This document shows positions 1 through 6,258 of a stretch of 9,983 nucleotides of DNA, piece after piece. This DNA is from Vulcanimicrobiota bacterium (lineage in GTDB: Bacteria > Vulcanimicrobiota > Vulcanimicrobiia > Vulcanimicrobiales > Vulcanimicrobiaceae). Both the position numbers and the translations under genes were made by a program. Within the stretch, counting starts at the first letter, position 1, and the number at the start of each line of letters is the position of its first letter. Location of the stretch: contig JAFAMS010000203.1 in the NCBI GenBank assembly GCA_019233165.1, forward strand, positions 1 through 9,983, in the 5' to 3' direction. Below the pieces are notes generated by a model. It was not told the DNA's origin and ran no database searches. It saw only the letters and a list, made by a program, of their open reading frames with translations.

Positions 1-476
1 CCGCCGATTTCAGTGAGGTTCAGTCCAAGCGAACGCGGCATTCCGGGACCGCCGCCCGTGAACGTGTACGCGTTCGCCTCGCCCGACGCCACGACGTGCC
101 AGTACAACGCGATGTCGACGTCGCCGACTCCGTTCGCGACGCGGCCGATGTAGTTCCAGCCGGCTGGCCCATGGAGCGTCGCCTCGGTTCCGTCGTTCTG
201 GAAGAATGCCGCCACGACCAAATTTCCGGGCGTCGGCGCCGAACGTAGGCCGCCCGTGATCGAGCTTGCGGGACCGCACGTGACTGTATTCGCCTGCAAG
301 ACGGAAGGCGTCGCCGTCGCCACGCTTTGTGCGCTCCAGCGGATTCCGCCCATTGCCGGAAGCGAGCGAGCGATCGAGAGGTCATTCCGCGTCGCCGGAA
401 GGCTCGATCCGGCCCCGCACCCAGCCAGAAAAAACGCCGTCGATAACGCGGCGAGCGCGCGGATCTCTCTGCACAT
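1..476 (-). CDS. Secreted lipoprotein, 3' end cut by window edge
   Basis: The reading frame is open from the ATG at 476-474 to the window edge (158 codons, no stop), so the C-terminus is missing. The N-terminus is a lipoprotein signal peptide: basic residues R3 and R6, a hydrophobic stretch, then lipobox L17-A18-G19-C20. Cys20 should be lipidated and the protein membrane-anchored outside the cytoplasm. A Ser/Thr/Ala-rich linker follows. From about residue 82 there is a beta-rich pattern (P-G-N-L-V-V-A-A-F, P-A-G-W-N, A-L-Y-W-H-V, A-Y-T-F-T-G) resembling a beta-sandwich module common in bacterial secreted proteins, in which a Gly-Trp turn precedes an edge strand. I do not recognise a specific family and assign no function. 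An AAGGGA stretch about 8 nt upstream can serve as ribosome binding site. The gene is divergent from the toroid gene to its right. Confidence 0.7.
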   Translation of the reverse strand, partial: MCREIRALAALSTAFFLAGCGAGSSLPATRNDLSIARSLPAMGGIRWSAQSVATATPSVLQANTVTCGPASSITGGLRSAPTPGNLVVAAFFQNDGTEATLHGPAGWNYIGRVANGVGDVDIALYWHVVASGEANAYTFTGGGPGMPRSLGLNLTEIG

Positions 477-523
477 CAAAACAATCCCTTGACTTAAGGA
501 GATGCCTCGGCGCGAGAGAATCG

Positions 524-554
524 GCTATAATTCAGGGCGAACTCAACGCGTCAA
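524..554 (-). promoter_or_regulatory. Candidate sigma70-type promoter for the lipoprotein
   Basis: Read on the minus strand, TTGACG (554-549) is followed after 18-19 bp by TTATAG/TATAGC (530-524). It lies about 50 bp upstream of the lipoprotein ATG. The -35 matches the consensus at 5 of 6 positions and the -10 is weaker. Its -10 overlaps a plus-strand TATAAT. This is a pattern match only. Confidence 0.35.
526..531 (+). promoter_or_regulatory. Perfect TATAAT -10 box, plus strand
   Basis: A TATAAT hexamer sits in otherwise GC-rich DNA. No good -35 lies 16-18 bp upstream; the nearest TTGACT (489-494) is 31 bp away and cannot pair with it. If active, transcription would start near 538 and read into the terminator hairpin at 585-619, giving either a short RNA of about 80 nt or an attenuated leader for the gene to the right. 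Confidence 0.3.
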
Positions 555-620
555 GACTGCACACTAGACCGTCCGAGTTCAAAGTCGCGCGGCTGCTCTA
601 ACAGCCGCGCGATTTGTTTA
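538..620 (+). ncRNA. Candidate short RNA or attenuator leader
   Basis: This is the stretch between the predicted start (downstream of TATAAT 526-531) and the terminator T-run. GAACTC (539-544) and GAGTTC (575-580) are exact complements and could form a helix that ends next to the terminator stem (585-612), so the whole RNA could fold into two adjacent hairpins. It matches no RNA family I can name. A terminator between two divergent genes needs a transcript to terminate, which is the main reason for proposing it. Confidence 0.22.
581..619 (+). terminator. Intrinsic terminator, perfect 11-bp stem
   Basis: TCGCGCGGCTG (585-595) pairs perfectly with 602-612 around the 6-nt loop CTCTAA. The stem is flanked by AAAG on the left and ATTTGTTTA on the right. 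AA (582-583) can extend the stem by pairing with TT (614-615) across a G-T wobble. The T-rich side favours termination of plus-strand transcripts; the minus-strand tail (ACTTT) is weaker. Confidence 0.7.
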
Positions 621-635
621 CATATCCTAACAAAT
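612..635. repeat. Inverted repeat ATTTGTT / AACAAAT
   Basis: ATTTGTT (612-618) and AACAAAT (629-635) are exact inverse complements separated by 10 nt. The left arm overlaps the T-tract of the terminator. It could be an operator dyad or a second RNA hairpin. On a minus-strand transcript it would form just before the terminator stem. Confidence 0.4.
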
Positions 636-647
636 CTATCCCCAAAA

Positions 648-1955
648 ATGATAGGGACTTTAAGCCACACACGCACGTTCGATTGCCAGAACGCTAAGCG
701 TGCAAGCGTGCCTTCGCAGGAAACAATCTCGCAGCCAGTCGCGTTCTCCGAGAGAGTCAAACGGCGACGCCCGTTAAGACCTCGAGCGAGCGGGAAAACA
801 ACACCCATTGAGCTGAGAGGGAACTTGCTGCACCGTCCCGACCTGCGCGCGAATTTGCGCGCGACCTACGACTGGATCGAACGTTCGCGCTCGCCCCGAA
901 ACGGCGGCTCTCGAGCCTACTACGCGCCGGTGCTCGGTTGGTCGCGCACCTATCCCGAGACGACGGGGTACATCATCCCGACCGTCCTACGGACCGGCGC
1001 AGTCCTCAAGGACGACGGCGCACTCCAACGCGCGCGCTCGTTCGGAGAATTTCTCGTCGACATCCAACAACCCGAGGGTGGCTGGTTCGGCTTGACCTGG
1101 CCGCCGAAGCGCAGCGCGGGGCTGAGCGTCTTCAACACGGCACAGATCCTCAAAGGCTTAACGGCGCTCGCGCGCGCGACGGACGAGCCGGTTTGGCTCG
1201 AATCGGCGTCACGGGGCGCCGGTTGGCTCGCCGGCGGCGTCGATGGGAATGGGATGTGGAGCGCGGGCGGCTATCGCAGCGAGACGAATCCGAGCTACTA
1301 CACGCAAGTCGCTTGGCCGATGCTCGAAGTGTGGGCACTCACCGGCGAACGCACGCTCCGGGATGCCGCGGTTCGCGTTCTGGAGGCGGCAGTTGCGCGC
1401 CGTACGTTGCTCGGCGGCTTTCGGGGCTGGGGGTTCGGCGCTTCGGACCTCGCCTTCACGCACACGATCGCCTACACGCTGCGCGGCTTTCTAGAGAGCG
1501 CGCGCCTTCTCGGCGAGTGGGAACGCTACGGCAAGCCGGTGTTGCCGGCACTGCGGCGGCTCGCTGAGGATGCGGTCGCCGGGCGCGGCCGGCTCCCCGG
1601 TGCGTACAGCGCGCAATGGGAGCCGGAAAGGTGGTACACGTGCCTGACCGGCAACGTCCAAATCGCGATCTGCTTGCTGCTCGCCGCGCGGCGCTGTAAC
1701 GACGCGCTCTTTCCGACGGCAGCCCGCGCCCTCATCGAAGAGACGTGCCGTCAGCAATCGCTGCAACACCCGATTCCCGATCTCCGCGGAGCCGTCGCGG
1801 GCTCGGCGCCGATTTGGGGCCGCTACATGCGCGGGCGTTATCCGAATTGGGCGGCGAAATATCTGTGCGACGCGATCGTCGCCTTGCTCGAGGAGCCGGC
1901 AGGCGAAGCTTCAGCCGGCGCGCCGGCCGATCGCTGCCCGACGATGAGCGGCTAA
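648..1955 (+). CDS. VpsJ-like alpha/alpha-toroid protein of exopolysaccharide loci
   Basis: The frame gives 435 aa from the first ATG, but the true start is probably near 825 (TTG, codon 60). Codons 1-59 end in A or T in 24 of 59 cases against 11 of 59 in the next block, and the encoded peptide is basic and featureless. The recognisable part begins at about residue 61: G-W-S-R-T-Y-P-E-T-T-G-Y-I-I-P-T (97-112), then repeated helix pairs separated by Gly/aromatic turns (E-G-G-W-F-G at 143-148, N-G-M-W at 201-204, G-G-F-R-G-W-G, G-A-Y-S-A-Q-W). This is the pattern of six-hairpin or terpene-cyclase-like toroids. The Y-P-E-T-T-G-Y block is typical of proteins in polysaccharide clusters annotated as VpsJ-like. 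The reaction is not established; glycan modification or processing is my inference. No signal peptide or membrane segment is seen. Its end overlaps the convergent O-antigen ligase gene by 45 bp. Confidence 0.75.
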   Translation: MIGTLSHTRTFDCQNAKRASVPSQETISQPVAFSERVKRRRPLRPRASGKTTPIELRGNLLHRPDLRANLRATYDWIERSRSPRNGGSRAYYAPVLGWSRTYPETTGYIIPTVLRTGAVLKDDGALQRARSFGEFLVDIQQPEGGWFGLTWPPKRSAGLSVFNTAQILKGLTALARATDEPVWLESASRGAGWLAGGVDGNGMWSAGGYRSETNPSYYTQVAWPMLEVWALTGERTLRDAAVRVLEAAVARRTLLGGFRGWGFGASDLAFTHTIAYTLRGFLESARLLGEWERYGKPVLPALRRLAEDAVAGRGRLPGAYSAQWEPERWYTCLTGNVQIAICLLLAARRCNDALFPTAARALIEETCRQQSLQHPIPDLRGAVAGSAPIWGRYMRGRYPNWAAKYLCDAIVALLEEPAGEASAGAPADRCPTMSG

Positions 1956-3365
1956 GGGGAGCGGAACGCCGGCGCTGCGTCCCGGCCCCAGCGCCGGCCG
2001 CCGGTCGATCTGCGGTGCCATCTTCTGCACAGCGGCGTCGACCAACGCGCGCGAACGAAGGATGAGGATCAGCGAGAACGCGATCCACACGTACTTGTAC
2101 GTCCAGGCCGAGATGAAGAACGACGCGATCGTCAGCCCGAAGAGCGCGCCTTCGAACGCGATACGCAAGTCATAGAAGCGCGACCCGGGTTGGATCGTGC
2201 GCAGCAAGCGGAAATGCGAGAACCAGCAGACCGCGAAGACCGCGAAGCCGATGACGCCGAGTTCGACCGCGAATTCGAGCGGCGTGTTATGCGCGGCGCG
2301 CCCCCAGCCGGCAAAGTGCGGCTGGAAGACGTGCAGGAAAGCCTGATCGTACGCGGCTGAGAACGTACCGGCGCCCGAACCCAAGAGCCAGTTCGAGCGC
2401 AATGCCTCCAGCGCAACCGCCCAAATCGACGTGCGACCGGCTCCTCCGTCGGTGACGCCTTGCAGGAAGCGGGTCAACACATTCGGCATGCCGAGTGCCA
2501 GACCGGCAAAGAACGCCGTGATGAGCCAGGCTTGTTTTCGGTATGCCGAACGAAGCGCGAAGTAAATCAGGATCGCGCCGATCGCGACCAACGCTTCCCG
2601 CGAACCGCTCAGGAAAACGCCGGTCGCGATCATTGCGGCCGCGAATCCGAAGACCGCCTTGTCCGCAAGCCGCCGCGCCGCCAAGAACGACATCATCAAG
2701 ATCGCGATCGCCGGCAACAGCGCGTTGGCGTAGTGATTGGGGTCGATCCCTTGATGGCCGACAGCGATGTACAGCCGATTCCCGTCCTGGATCAACGACG
2801 GATTCGTCAAGAACAAGTAGATCCCGAACGCCGCCGAAGCTCCGCCGCCGACAATCGCCGCCCATGTGAGCGCGCCCAGGTCGAGGTCGTCGGCCGGCGT
2901 TATCGAGATCATCACGTACAGCGCGATTAGCTCGGCGTTTTGGGCGAGCCACAGCAAGCTTGCGTTCTGATCGATCGACCACACTGCAGAGAACGCGATC
3001 CATGCGATCAGGGCGCCCCAGGCAAGAAGGGTGCGTGGCGGCGGGACGGCGCGGCCACGGATGAGGAGCGAAATGACCAGCGATGCGCCGGCTACGAAAC
3101 CGAGCGTCTTACTAATCGTCCCGAATCCGGGGATCACGGCAAGCTCTTCGAAGGGCGCAACCATCACGAGGAGCGCGTACGGAAAGATCAGCGGGCGCCG
3201 AACTGCAAGATAGAGCAGCACCGGAGCGACTGCGACCGCGATCCCGAATCCGATCCGCAACGGCGTCGCCGGCGCGATCACGTACGCGAGAAACGCCATC
3301 ACGAGGGCGAGAGCGGCCCCGCCGAGGATCGTCGTCCGGTCGGCCCGCTCGAGAGCGGCTACCAC
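1911..3365 (-). CDS. O-antigen ligase / Wzy-type polymerase, integral membrane
   Basis: This 484-aa protein has about ten to twelve hydrophobic segments spread over residues 13-436. The Wzy_C (O-antigen ligase, PF04932) region is clear: S-G-S-R-E-A (253-258), G-R-T-S-I-W (310-315), N-W-L-L-G-S-G-A-G-T-F (325-335) and A-H-N-T-P-L-E (358-364) ahead of a last helical block. The conserved Arg and His sit in periplasmic loops in this family, which joins glycan chains using undecaprenyl-diphosphate-linked donors. Polymerase and ligase cannot be told apart by sequence. The start is GTG at 3365, separated from the upstream TAG by only ACC and without a visible Shine-Dalgarno sequence, so it is probably translated by stop-restart coupling to the dehydrogenase gene. 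The last 30 or so residues are Arg/Ala/Pro-rich, lie beyond the usual family end and overlap the convergent gene. Confidence 0.85.
   Translation of the reverse strand: MVAALERADRTTILGGAALALVMAFLAYVIAPATPLRIGFGIAVAVAPVLLYLAVRRPLIFPYALLVMVAPFEELAVIPGFGTISKTLGFVAGASLVISLLIRGRAVPPPRTLLAWGALIAWIAFSAVWSIDQNASLLWLAQNAELIALYVMISITPADDLDLGALTWAAIVGGGASAAFGIYLFLTNPSLIQDGNRLYIAVGHQGIDPNHYANALLPAIAILMMSFLAARRLADKAVFGFAAAMIATGVFLSGSREALVAIGAILIYFALRSAYRKQAWLITAFFAGLALGMPNVLTRFLQGVTDGGAGRTSIWAVALEALRSNWLLGSGAGTFSAAYDQAFLHVFQPHFAGWGRAAHNTPLEFAVELGVIGFAVFAVCWFSHFRLLRTIQPGSRFYDLRIAFEGALFGLTIASFFISAWTYKYVWIAFSLILILRSRALVDAAVQKMAPQIDRRPALGPGRSAGVPLPLAAHRRAAIGRRAG
1968..1998. repeat. Perfect 10-bp hairpin between convergent gene ends
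   Basis: GCCGGCGCTG (1968-1977) pairs exactly with CAGCGCCGGC (1989-1998) around an 11-nt loop. It starts 13 bp after the TAA of the toroid gene and lies inside the last codons of the ligase gene on the other strand. Neither side has a T-run, so it is not a standard intrinsic terminator. It could stabilise 3' ends, pause polymerase or help separate the convergent transcripts. Confidence 0.45.
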
Positions 3366-3368
3366 GGT

Positions 3369-4649
3369 CTAAACCGCGATCTCTTCGCCCACGAGCGGCG
3401 TCCCGCGCGTGCCGAGCGCATACACGGCGAAACCTGCCAAGCGCCACACGTCGCGGTCGAAGAACGCATGCGCGTCGATCAAGACGCGGCGGCGCATCAG
3501 ACGGCCGACCGCCTCCGGATCGATCCCCTCAAAGCAGTCGTGCGGCGTGAGCAGGACCAGCGCGTCGGCGCCGGCGGCGGCGCTTTCGAGCGAATCGCAA
3601 AGCGGACGGACGTAGCTTCCGGCGACTGGGTCGTAGACGCGCACGGTGTAACCGCTCTCTTCGAGCAGCTCGACGACGCGCGTCGTCGGGCTCTCGCGAG
3701 TGTCGTCGACGTTCGCTTTGTACGAGGCGCCTAAGAGCGCGATGGTCGCGCCGGAGCCGAGTGGGACGTGCTCGGCGATCCGCCGTTGGATCACGTGCGG
3801 CATCCGCTCGTTGATCCGGCGGGCCGCTTGAATCAGCTCCGTCACGAAAGGATTCGCGTTCGAAAGAAAATGCGGATCGACTGGGATGCAGTGGCCGCCG
3901 ACGCCGGGACCTGGGCGAAGGATCGAGACGCGCGGATGGTTGTTGGCGAGCGAGATCACCTCGTGCGCGTCGACGCCGAGCTCCTCGGAGAGGAGCGCGA
4001 GCTCGTTGGCAAATGCAATGTTAACGTCGCGATACGTGTTCTCGACGACCTTCACCAACTCGGCGGTCAGGGCATCGGTGTAGTGGATCCGCCCGCGGCA
4101 GAACGAGCTGTAGAGCTCACCGGCGCGCTCGGCGTCGCCCGGGCGCCGGCCGCCGATGACGCGGTCGTTCTCGGTGAGCTCGCGGACGATTGCACCGGGG
4201 ATCACGCGCTCGGGACAGTGCGCGATTGCAAGCTCGTCGGGATTCCGCCCGGCGGCGCGCAACGTCGTAGCGACGACGCGCTCGACCGTCCCGGGTGGAA
4301 CCGTCGATTCGAGGACGAGCAATCCGGCCGGCGCCAAGTGCGGCGCGAGCGCACGTACGGCTTCGGCGACGAAGTGCAGGTCGGGACGGTGGCCGACAGT
4401 CGGCGTGGGGACGCAAACGATATACGCCTCCGCGTGCGGTAAGCGGTCGCAGAGCGTGAGGTTTCCCGATTCGAGCGCGCGGCGAACGAGCGCGCGGACG
4501 CTCTCTTCCTTGACGTTCGAGGCACCGTTCGCAAGCGCATCGAGGACCGCGGTATTGACGTCGTAGCCGTAGACGCCATGACCGCCGAGTGCGAGCATGG
4601 CGGCGGTCGGCAACCCGATGTATCCCAGCCCTTGGACGCAAACAAGCAT
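3369..4649 (-). CDS. wecC: UDP-N-acetyl-D-mannosaminuronate dehydrogenase (WecC type)
   Basis: This is a nucleotide-sugar 6-dehydrogenase of 426 aa, the normal family length. It makes an aminouronic acid donor from a UDP-HexNAc by two NAD-dependent oxidations in the cytoplasm. The N-terminal Rossmann motif is G-L-G-Y-I-G-L-P (7-14). E-S-T-V-P-P-G-T (114-121) and H-C-P-E-R-V-I-P-G (144-152) favour the WecC/WbpA-like branch over UDP-glucose dehydrogenase. The catalytic block G-V-G-G-H-C-I-P-V-D-P has Cys254, with Lys200 and Asn204 as the expected partners. G-A-S-Y-K-A-N-V-D-D-T-R-E-S-P (307-321) marks the UDP-binding domain. The exact substrate (UDP-ManNAc, UDP-GlcNAc or a relative) cannot be read from the sequence, and no epimerase gene is in view. 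It lies 19 bp after the sugar transferase gene with an AGGG ribosome-binding stretch and 3 bp before the ligase gene, so all three are likely one operon. Confidence 0.85.
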   Translation of the reverse strand: MLVCVQGLGYIGLPTAAMLALGGHGVYGYDVNTAVLDALANGASNVKEESVRALVRRALESGNLTLCDRLPHAEAYIVCVPTPTVGHRPDLHFVAEAVRALAPHLAPAGLLVLESTVPPGTVERVVATTLRAAGRNPDELAIAHCPERVIPGAIVRELTENDRVIGGRRPGDAERAGELYSSFCRGRIHYTDALTAELVKVVENTYRDVNIAFANELALLSEELGVDAHEVISLANNHPRVSILRPGPGVGGHCIPVDPHFLSNANPFVTELIQAARRINERMPHVIQRRIAEHVPLGSGATIALLGASYKANVDDTRESPTTRVVELLEESGYTVRVYDPVAGSYVRPLCDSLESAAAGADALVLLTPHDCFEGIDPEAVGRLMRRRVLIDAHAFFDRDVWRLAGFAVYALGTRGTPLVGEEIAV

Positions 4650-4668
4650 GGTAGCTGCCCTATACCCG

Positions 4669-6126
4669 CTAGATCGAACGGTGGAACAAGACTTCGACGG
4701 CAGTCTTGACCACGATCATGAAATCCAAGAACAACCCCCAGTTCTCGATGTAGAAGAGATCGTGAGCGAGCTTTTCCTCGACTTCGTCGGCGGCGACGAT
4801 GCGTTTGAAGTTGACCTGCGCCCAACCGGTTATCCCCGGGAGAACGAGGTGACGCTCGTCGTAGCGCGGATGGTAGGCGCGAAACGCCTCGACGAAAATG
4901 GGGCGCTCGGGACGCGGACCGACGATCGACATCTCACCGCGCAGGACGTTGAAGAGCTGCGGCAGCTCGTCGAGGCTGAAGCGCCGCAGAATCCGGCCAA
5001 CGCGCGTCACCCGGCTGTCGCCGCGGATGGCGAAGCGCGCACCCGCCGATTCGGCGTCGAGGCGCATCGAGCGGAACTTGAGGATCTCGAACGGGACGCC
5101 GCCGCGGCCGACCCGCGTCTGGCGATAGAGGATCGGGCCCCCGTCCTCCAGCGTGATTGCGAGCGCGCACGCCAGCATCAACGGTGCCGTCAACACGAGC
5201 GCCACCGTCGCGATGACAAGGTCGACCGCGCGCTTCACCAGCCGCGCCGCCGGCGACGCCGCGCGCAATTGCCGGGGGACGATCAGCGCTTGGTGTCCGA
5301 GTGCATCGATGCCCAGCTGATACGCATACGTGCGAAGGCGCGGCGCGGCGAACGCGACTTGCAGATTCCATTTGCGCGCCGCGGCGAGCAGGCCGGGGAT
5401 GTGACGGGGATCGGGGATCTCGGTGAAAATCAGGGTGTCGCACTCCCACCGCAGCGCCTTCACGAACCACGGCATCCGCTCGAAGGTCGACGCTCGCGTC
5501 GTGTCCTGGGTCGCCATCGCGATGTCGAGATCGTCGACGGCGAGCGAGAGAACGCGCGTGTTCGGGACGGCGCGAAGCTCCTCGCGCGCGGCGCGTAGAC
5601 GCTCGTACGCGCCGACCAGCGCGACACGGCGGTCGCGTGCGAGAGCCTCGACGTCGCGCGCCCGGTGCGCGACCGCGCGCATCGTCGTGACGGCTGCGAT
5701 CGAGATGCCCAGCGAGGTCAGCAGGACGAGCCGGGACGACGAAATCGAGGGGATCAGCGTGAAAAGAATCAGCTGCGGCGCCATCCCCAGCGACATCGCC
5801 GCGACGGTCGCATAGATTTCGTCCCGCATCGACATCGCGAACGATCGTTCGTACAGACCGAGGCGCTTGAAGATCCAGAACCACAGTGCGACGTAGATCG
5901 CAGCCGACAGCGCAACGTGCTCCGCGTTGACGTGCACGCGCGTGATCGCTTCGACCAGCCGCGTGCCCAACCACGCTGACAAGAGAAACATCACCAGATC
6001 GCCGGCGGCGATGATGATCGTCCACGTGCGCGAAAATCGCGATGCGCGTGGATGTCCTACGGAAATTACGGCACTCGGAGCGAACTGCTCGGCAACGACG
6101 GTCACGGCCACTGCGCCCTTATACAC
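4669..6126 (-). CDS. Undecaprenyl-phosphate sugar-1-phosphate transferase (WbaP/WcaJ type)
   Basis: This is the initiating enzyme of the polysaccharide: it moves a sugar-1-phosphate from a nucleotide sugar to the lipid carrier at the inner membrane. Its 485 aa is typical of the long polyisoprenyl-phosphate hexose-1-phosphate transferases. Hydrophobic helices lie at about 35-55, 72-88, 105-125 and 133-148, followed by a nucleotide-binding-like soluble region to about 285. The catalytic C-terminal domain starts with K-R-A-V-D-L-V (298-304) and a membrane segment. It carries E-D-G-G-P-I-L-Y-R-Q-T-R-V-G (327-340), F-E-I-L-K-F-R-S-M-R (346-355), R-F-S-L-D-E-L-P-Q-L-F-N-V (382-394, with the catalytic Asp386-Glu387 pair) and M-S-I-V-G-P-R-P-E (399-407). 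The sugar is not predictable. GTG 6126 has no Shine-Dalgarno sequence; GTG codons 6 (6111) or 8 (6105), preceded by AAGGG, are equally likely starts. It is the first gene of the minus-strand operon. Confidence 0.85.
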   Translation of the reverse strand: MYKGAVAVTVVAEQFAPSAVISVGHPRASRFSRTWTIIIAAGDLVMFLLSAWLGTRLVEAITRVHVNAEHVALSAAIYVALWFWIFKRLGLYERSFAMSMRDEIYATVAAMSLGMAPQLILFTLIPSISSSRLVLLTSLGISIAAVTTMRAVAHRARDVEALARDRRVALVGAYERLRAAREELRAVPNTRVLSLAVDDLDIAMATQDTTRASTFERMPWFVKALRWECDTLIFTEIPDPRHIPGLLAAARKWNLQVAFAAPRLRTYAYQLGIDALGHQALIVPRQLRAASPAARLVKRAVDLVIATVALVLTAPLMLACALAITLEDGGPILYRQTRVGRGGVPFEILKFRSMRLDAESAGARFAIRGDSRVTRVGRILRRFSLDELPQLFNVLRGEMSIVGPRPERPIFVEAFRAYHPRYDERHLVLPGITGWAQVNFKRIVAADEVEEKLAHDLFYIENWGLFLDFMIVVKTAVEVLFHRSI

Positions 6127-6141
6127 ACTTTCAATGAAGTG

Positions 6142-6160
6142 GACTCAGCGTACGCAAGTC
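6142..6160. promoter_or_regulatory. Dyad centred on GCGTACGC in the operon leader
   Basis: GCGTACGC (6148-6155) is a perfect 8-bp palindrome flanked by GACT on the left and AGTC on the right, with one base of asymmetry between the arms. It sits between the predicted promoter (6177-6206) and the sugar transferase start. It could be an operator or fold as a small leader hairpin. No protein is identified. Confidence 0.25.
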
Positions 6161-6176
6161 TCAGTCATAAGTGTTA

Positions 6177-6206
6177 GGTATATCCGGCGGCGCCGTCTGA
6201 TGCCAA
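6177..6206 (-). promoter_or_regulatory. Candidate promoter of the polysaccharide operon
   Basis: On the minus strand TTGGCA (6206-6201, 5 of 6 to consensus) is followed after 18 bp by TATACC (6182-6177, 4 of 6). Transcription would start near 6170, about 45 nt upstream of the sugar transferase start. The spacer contains the perfect palindrome CGGCGCCG (6188-6195), a possible regulator site between the boxes. The location, in the only sizeable gap on this strand, supports it. Confidence 0.45.
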
Positions 6207-6219
6207 TCCGAAGCAGTCG

Positions 6220-6250
6220 TGGGCCAAAGGTCCCAGCCTCTTGAGGCCCA
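6220..6250 (-). repeat. Inverted repeat downstream of the exported-protein gene
   Basis: TGGGCC (6220-6225) and GGCCCA (6245-6250) are exact inverse complements around a 19-nt loop. The loop and flanks hold further short complementary pieces. It begins 8 nt after the stop of the 6259-6999 gene and may mark its transcript end, but there is no T-run, so a Rho-independent terminator is not supported. Confidence 0.3.
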
Positions 6251-6258
6251 GGCTCTAG

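Noticed and set aside
489..531. TTGACT plus TATAAT as one plus-strand promoter
   Set aside because: The boxes are 31 bp apart, far beyond the 16-19 bp that sigma70-type polymerase accepts.
570..590. GAGTTCAAAGTC resembles a tRNA T-loop
   Set aside because: The flanks do not form a 5-bp T-stem, no anticodon or D arm fits upstream, and the bases are better explained by the terminator hairpin.
4597..5598. Plus-strand frame of 333 codons antisense to the sugar transferase, and similar ones at 2940-3734, 3768-4442 and 6928-7659
   Set aside because: Highly charged, low-complexity translations lying opposite well-recognised or better-supported genes; none has a motif of its own.
6118..6123. TATAAG on the minus strand as a -10 for a leaderless GTG start of the sugar transferase
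   Set aside because: No -35-like hexamer lies 16-19 bp upstream, the last base is not T, and a better promoter exists at 6177-6206. The AAGGG within it is more likely a ribosome binding site.
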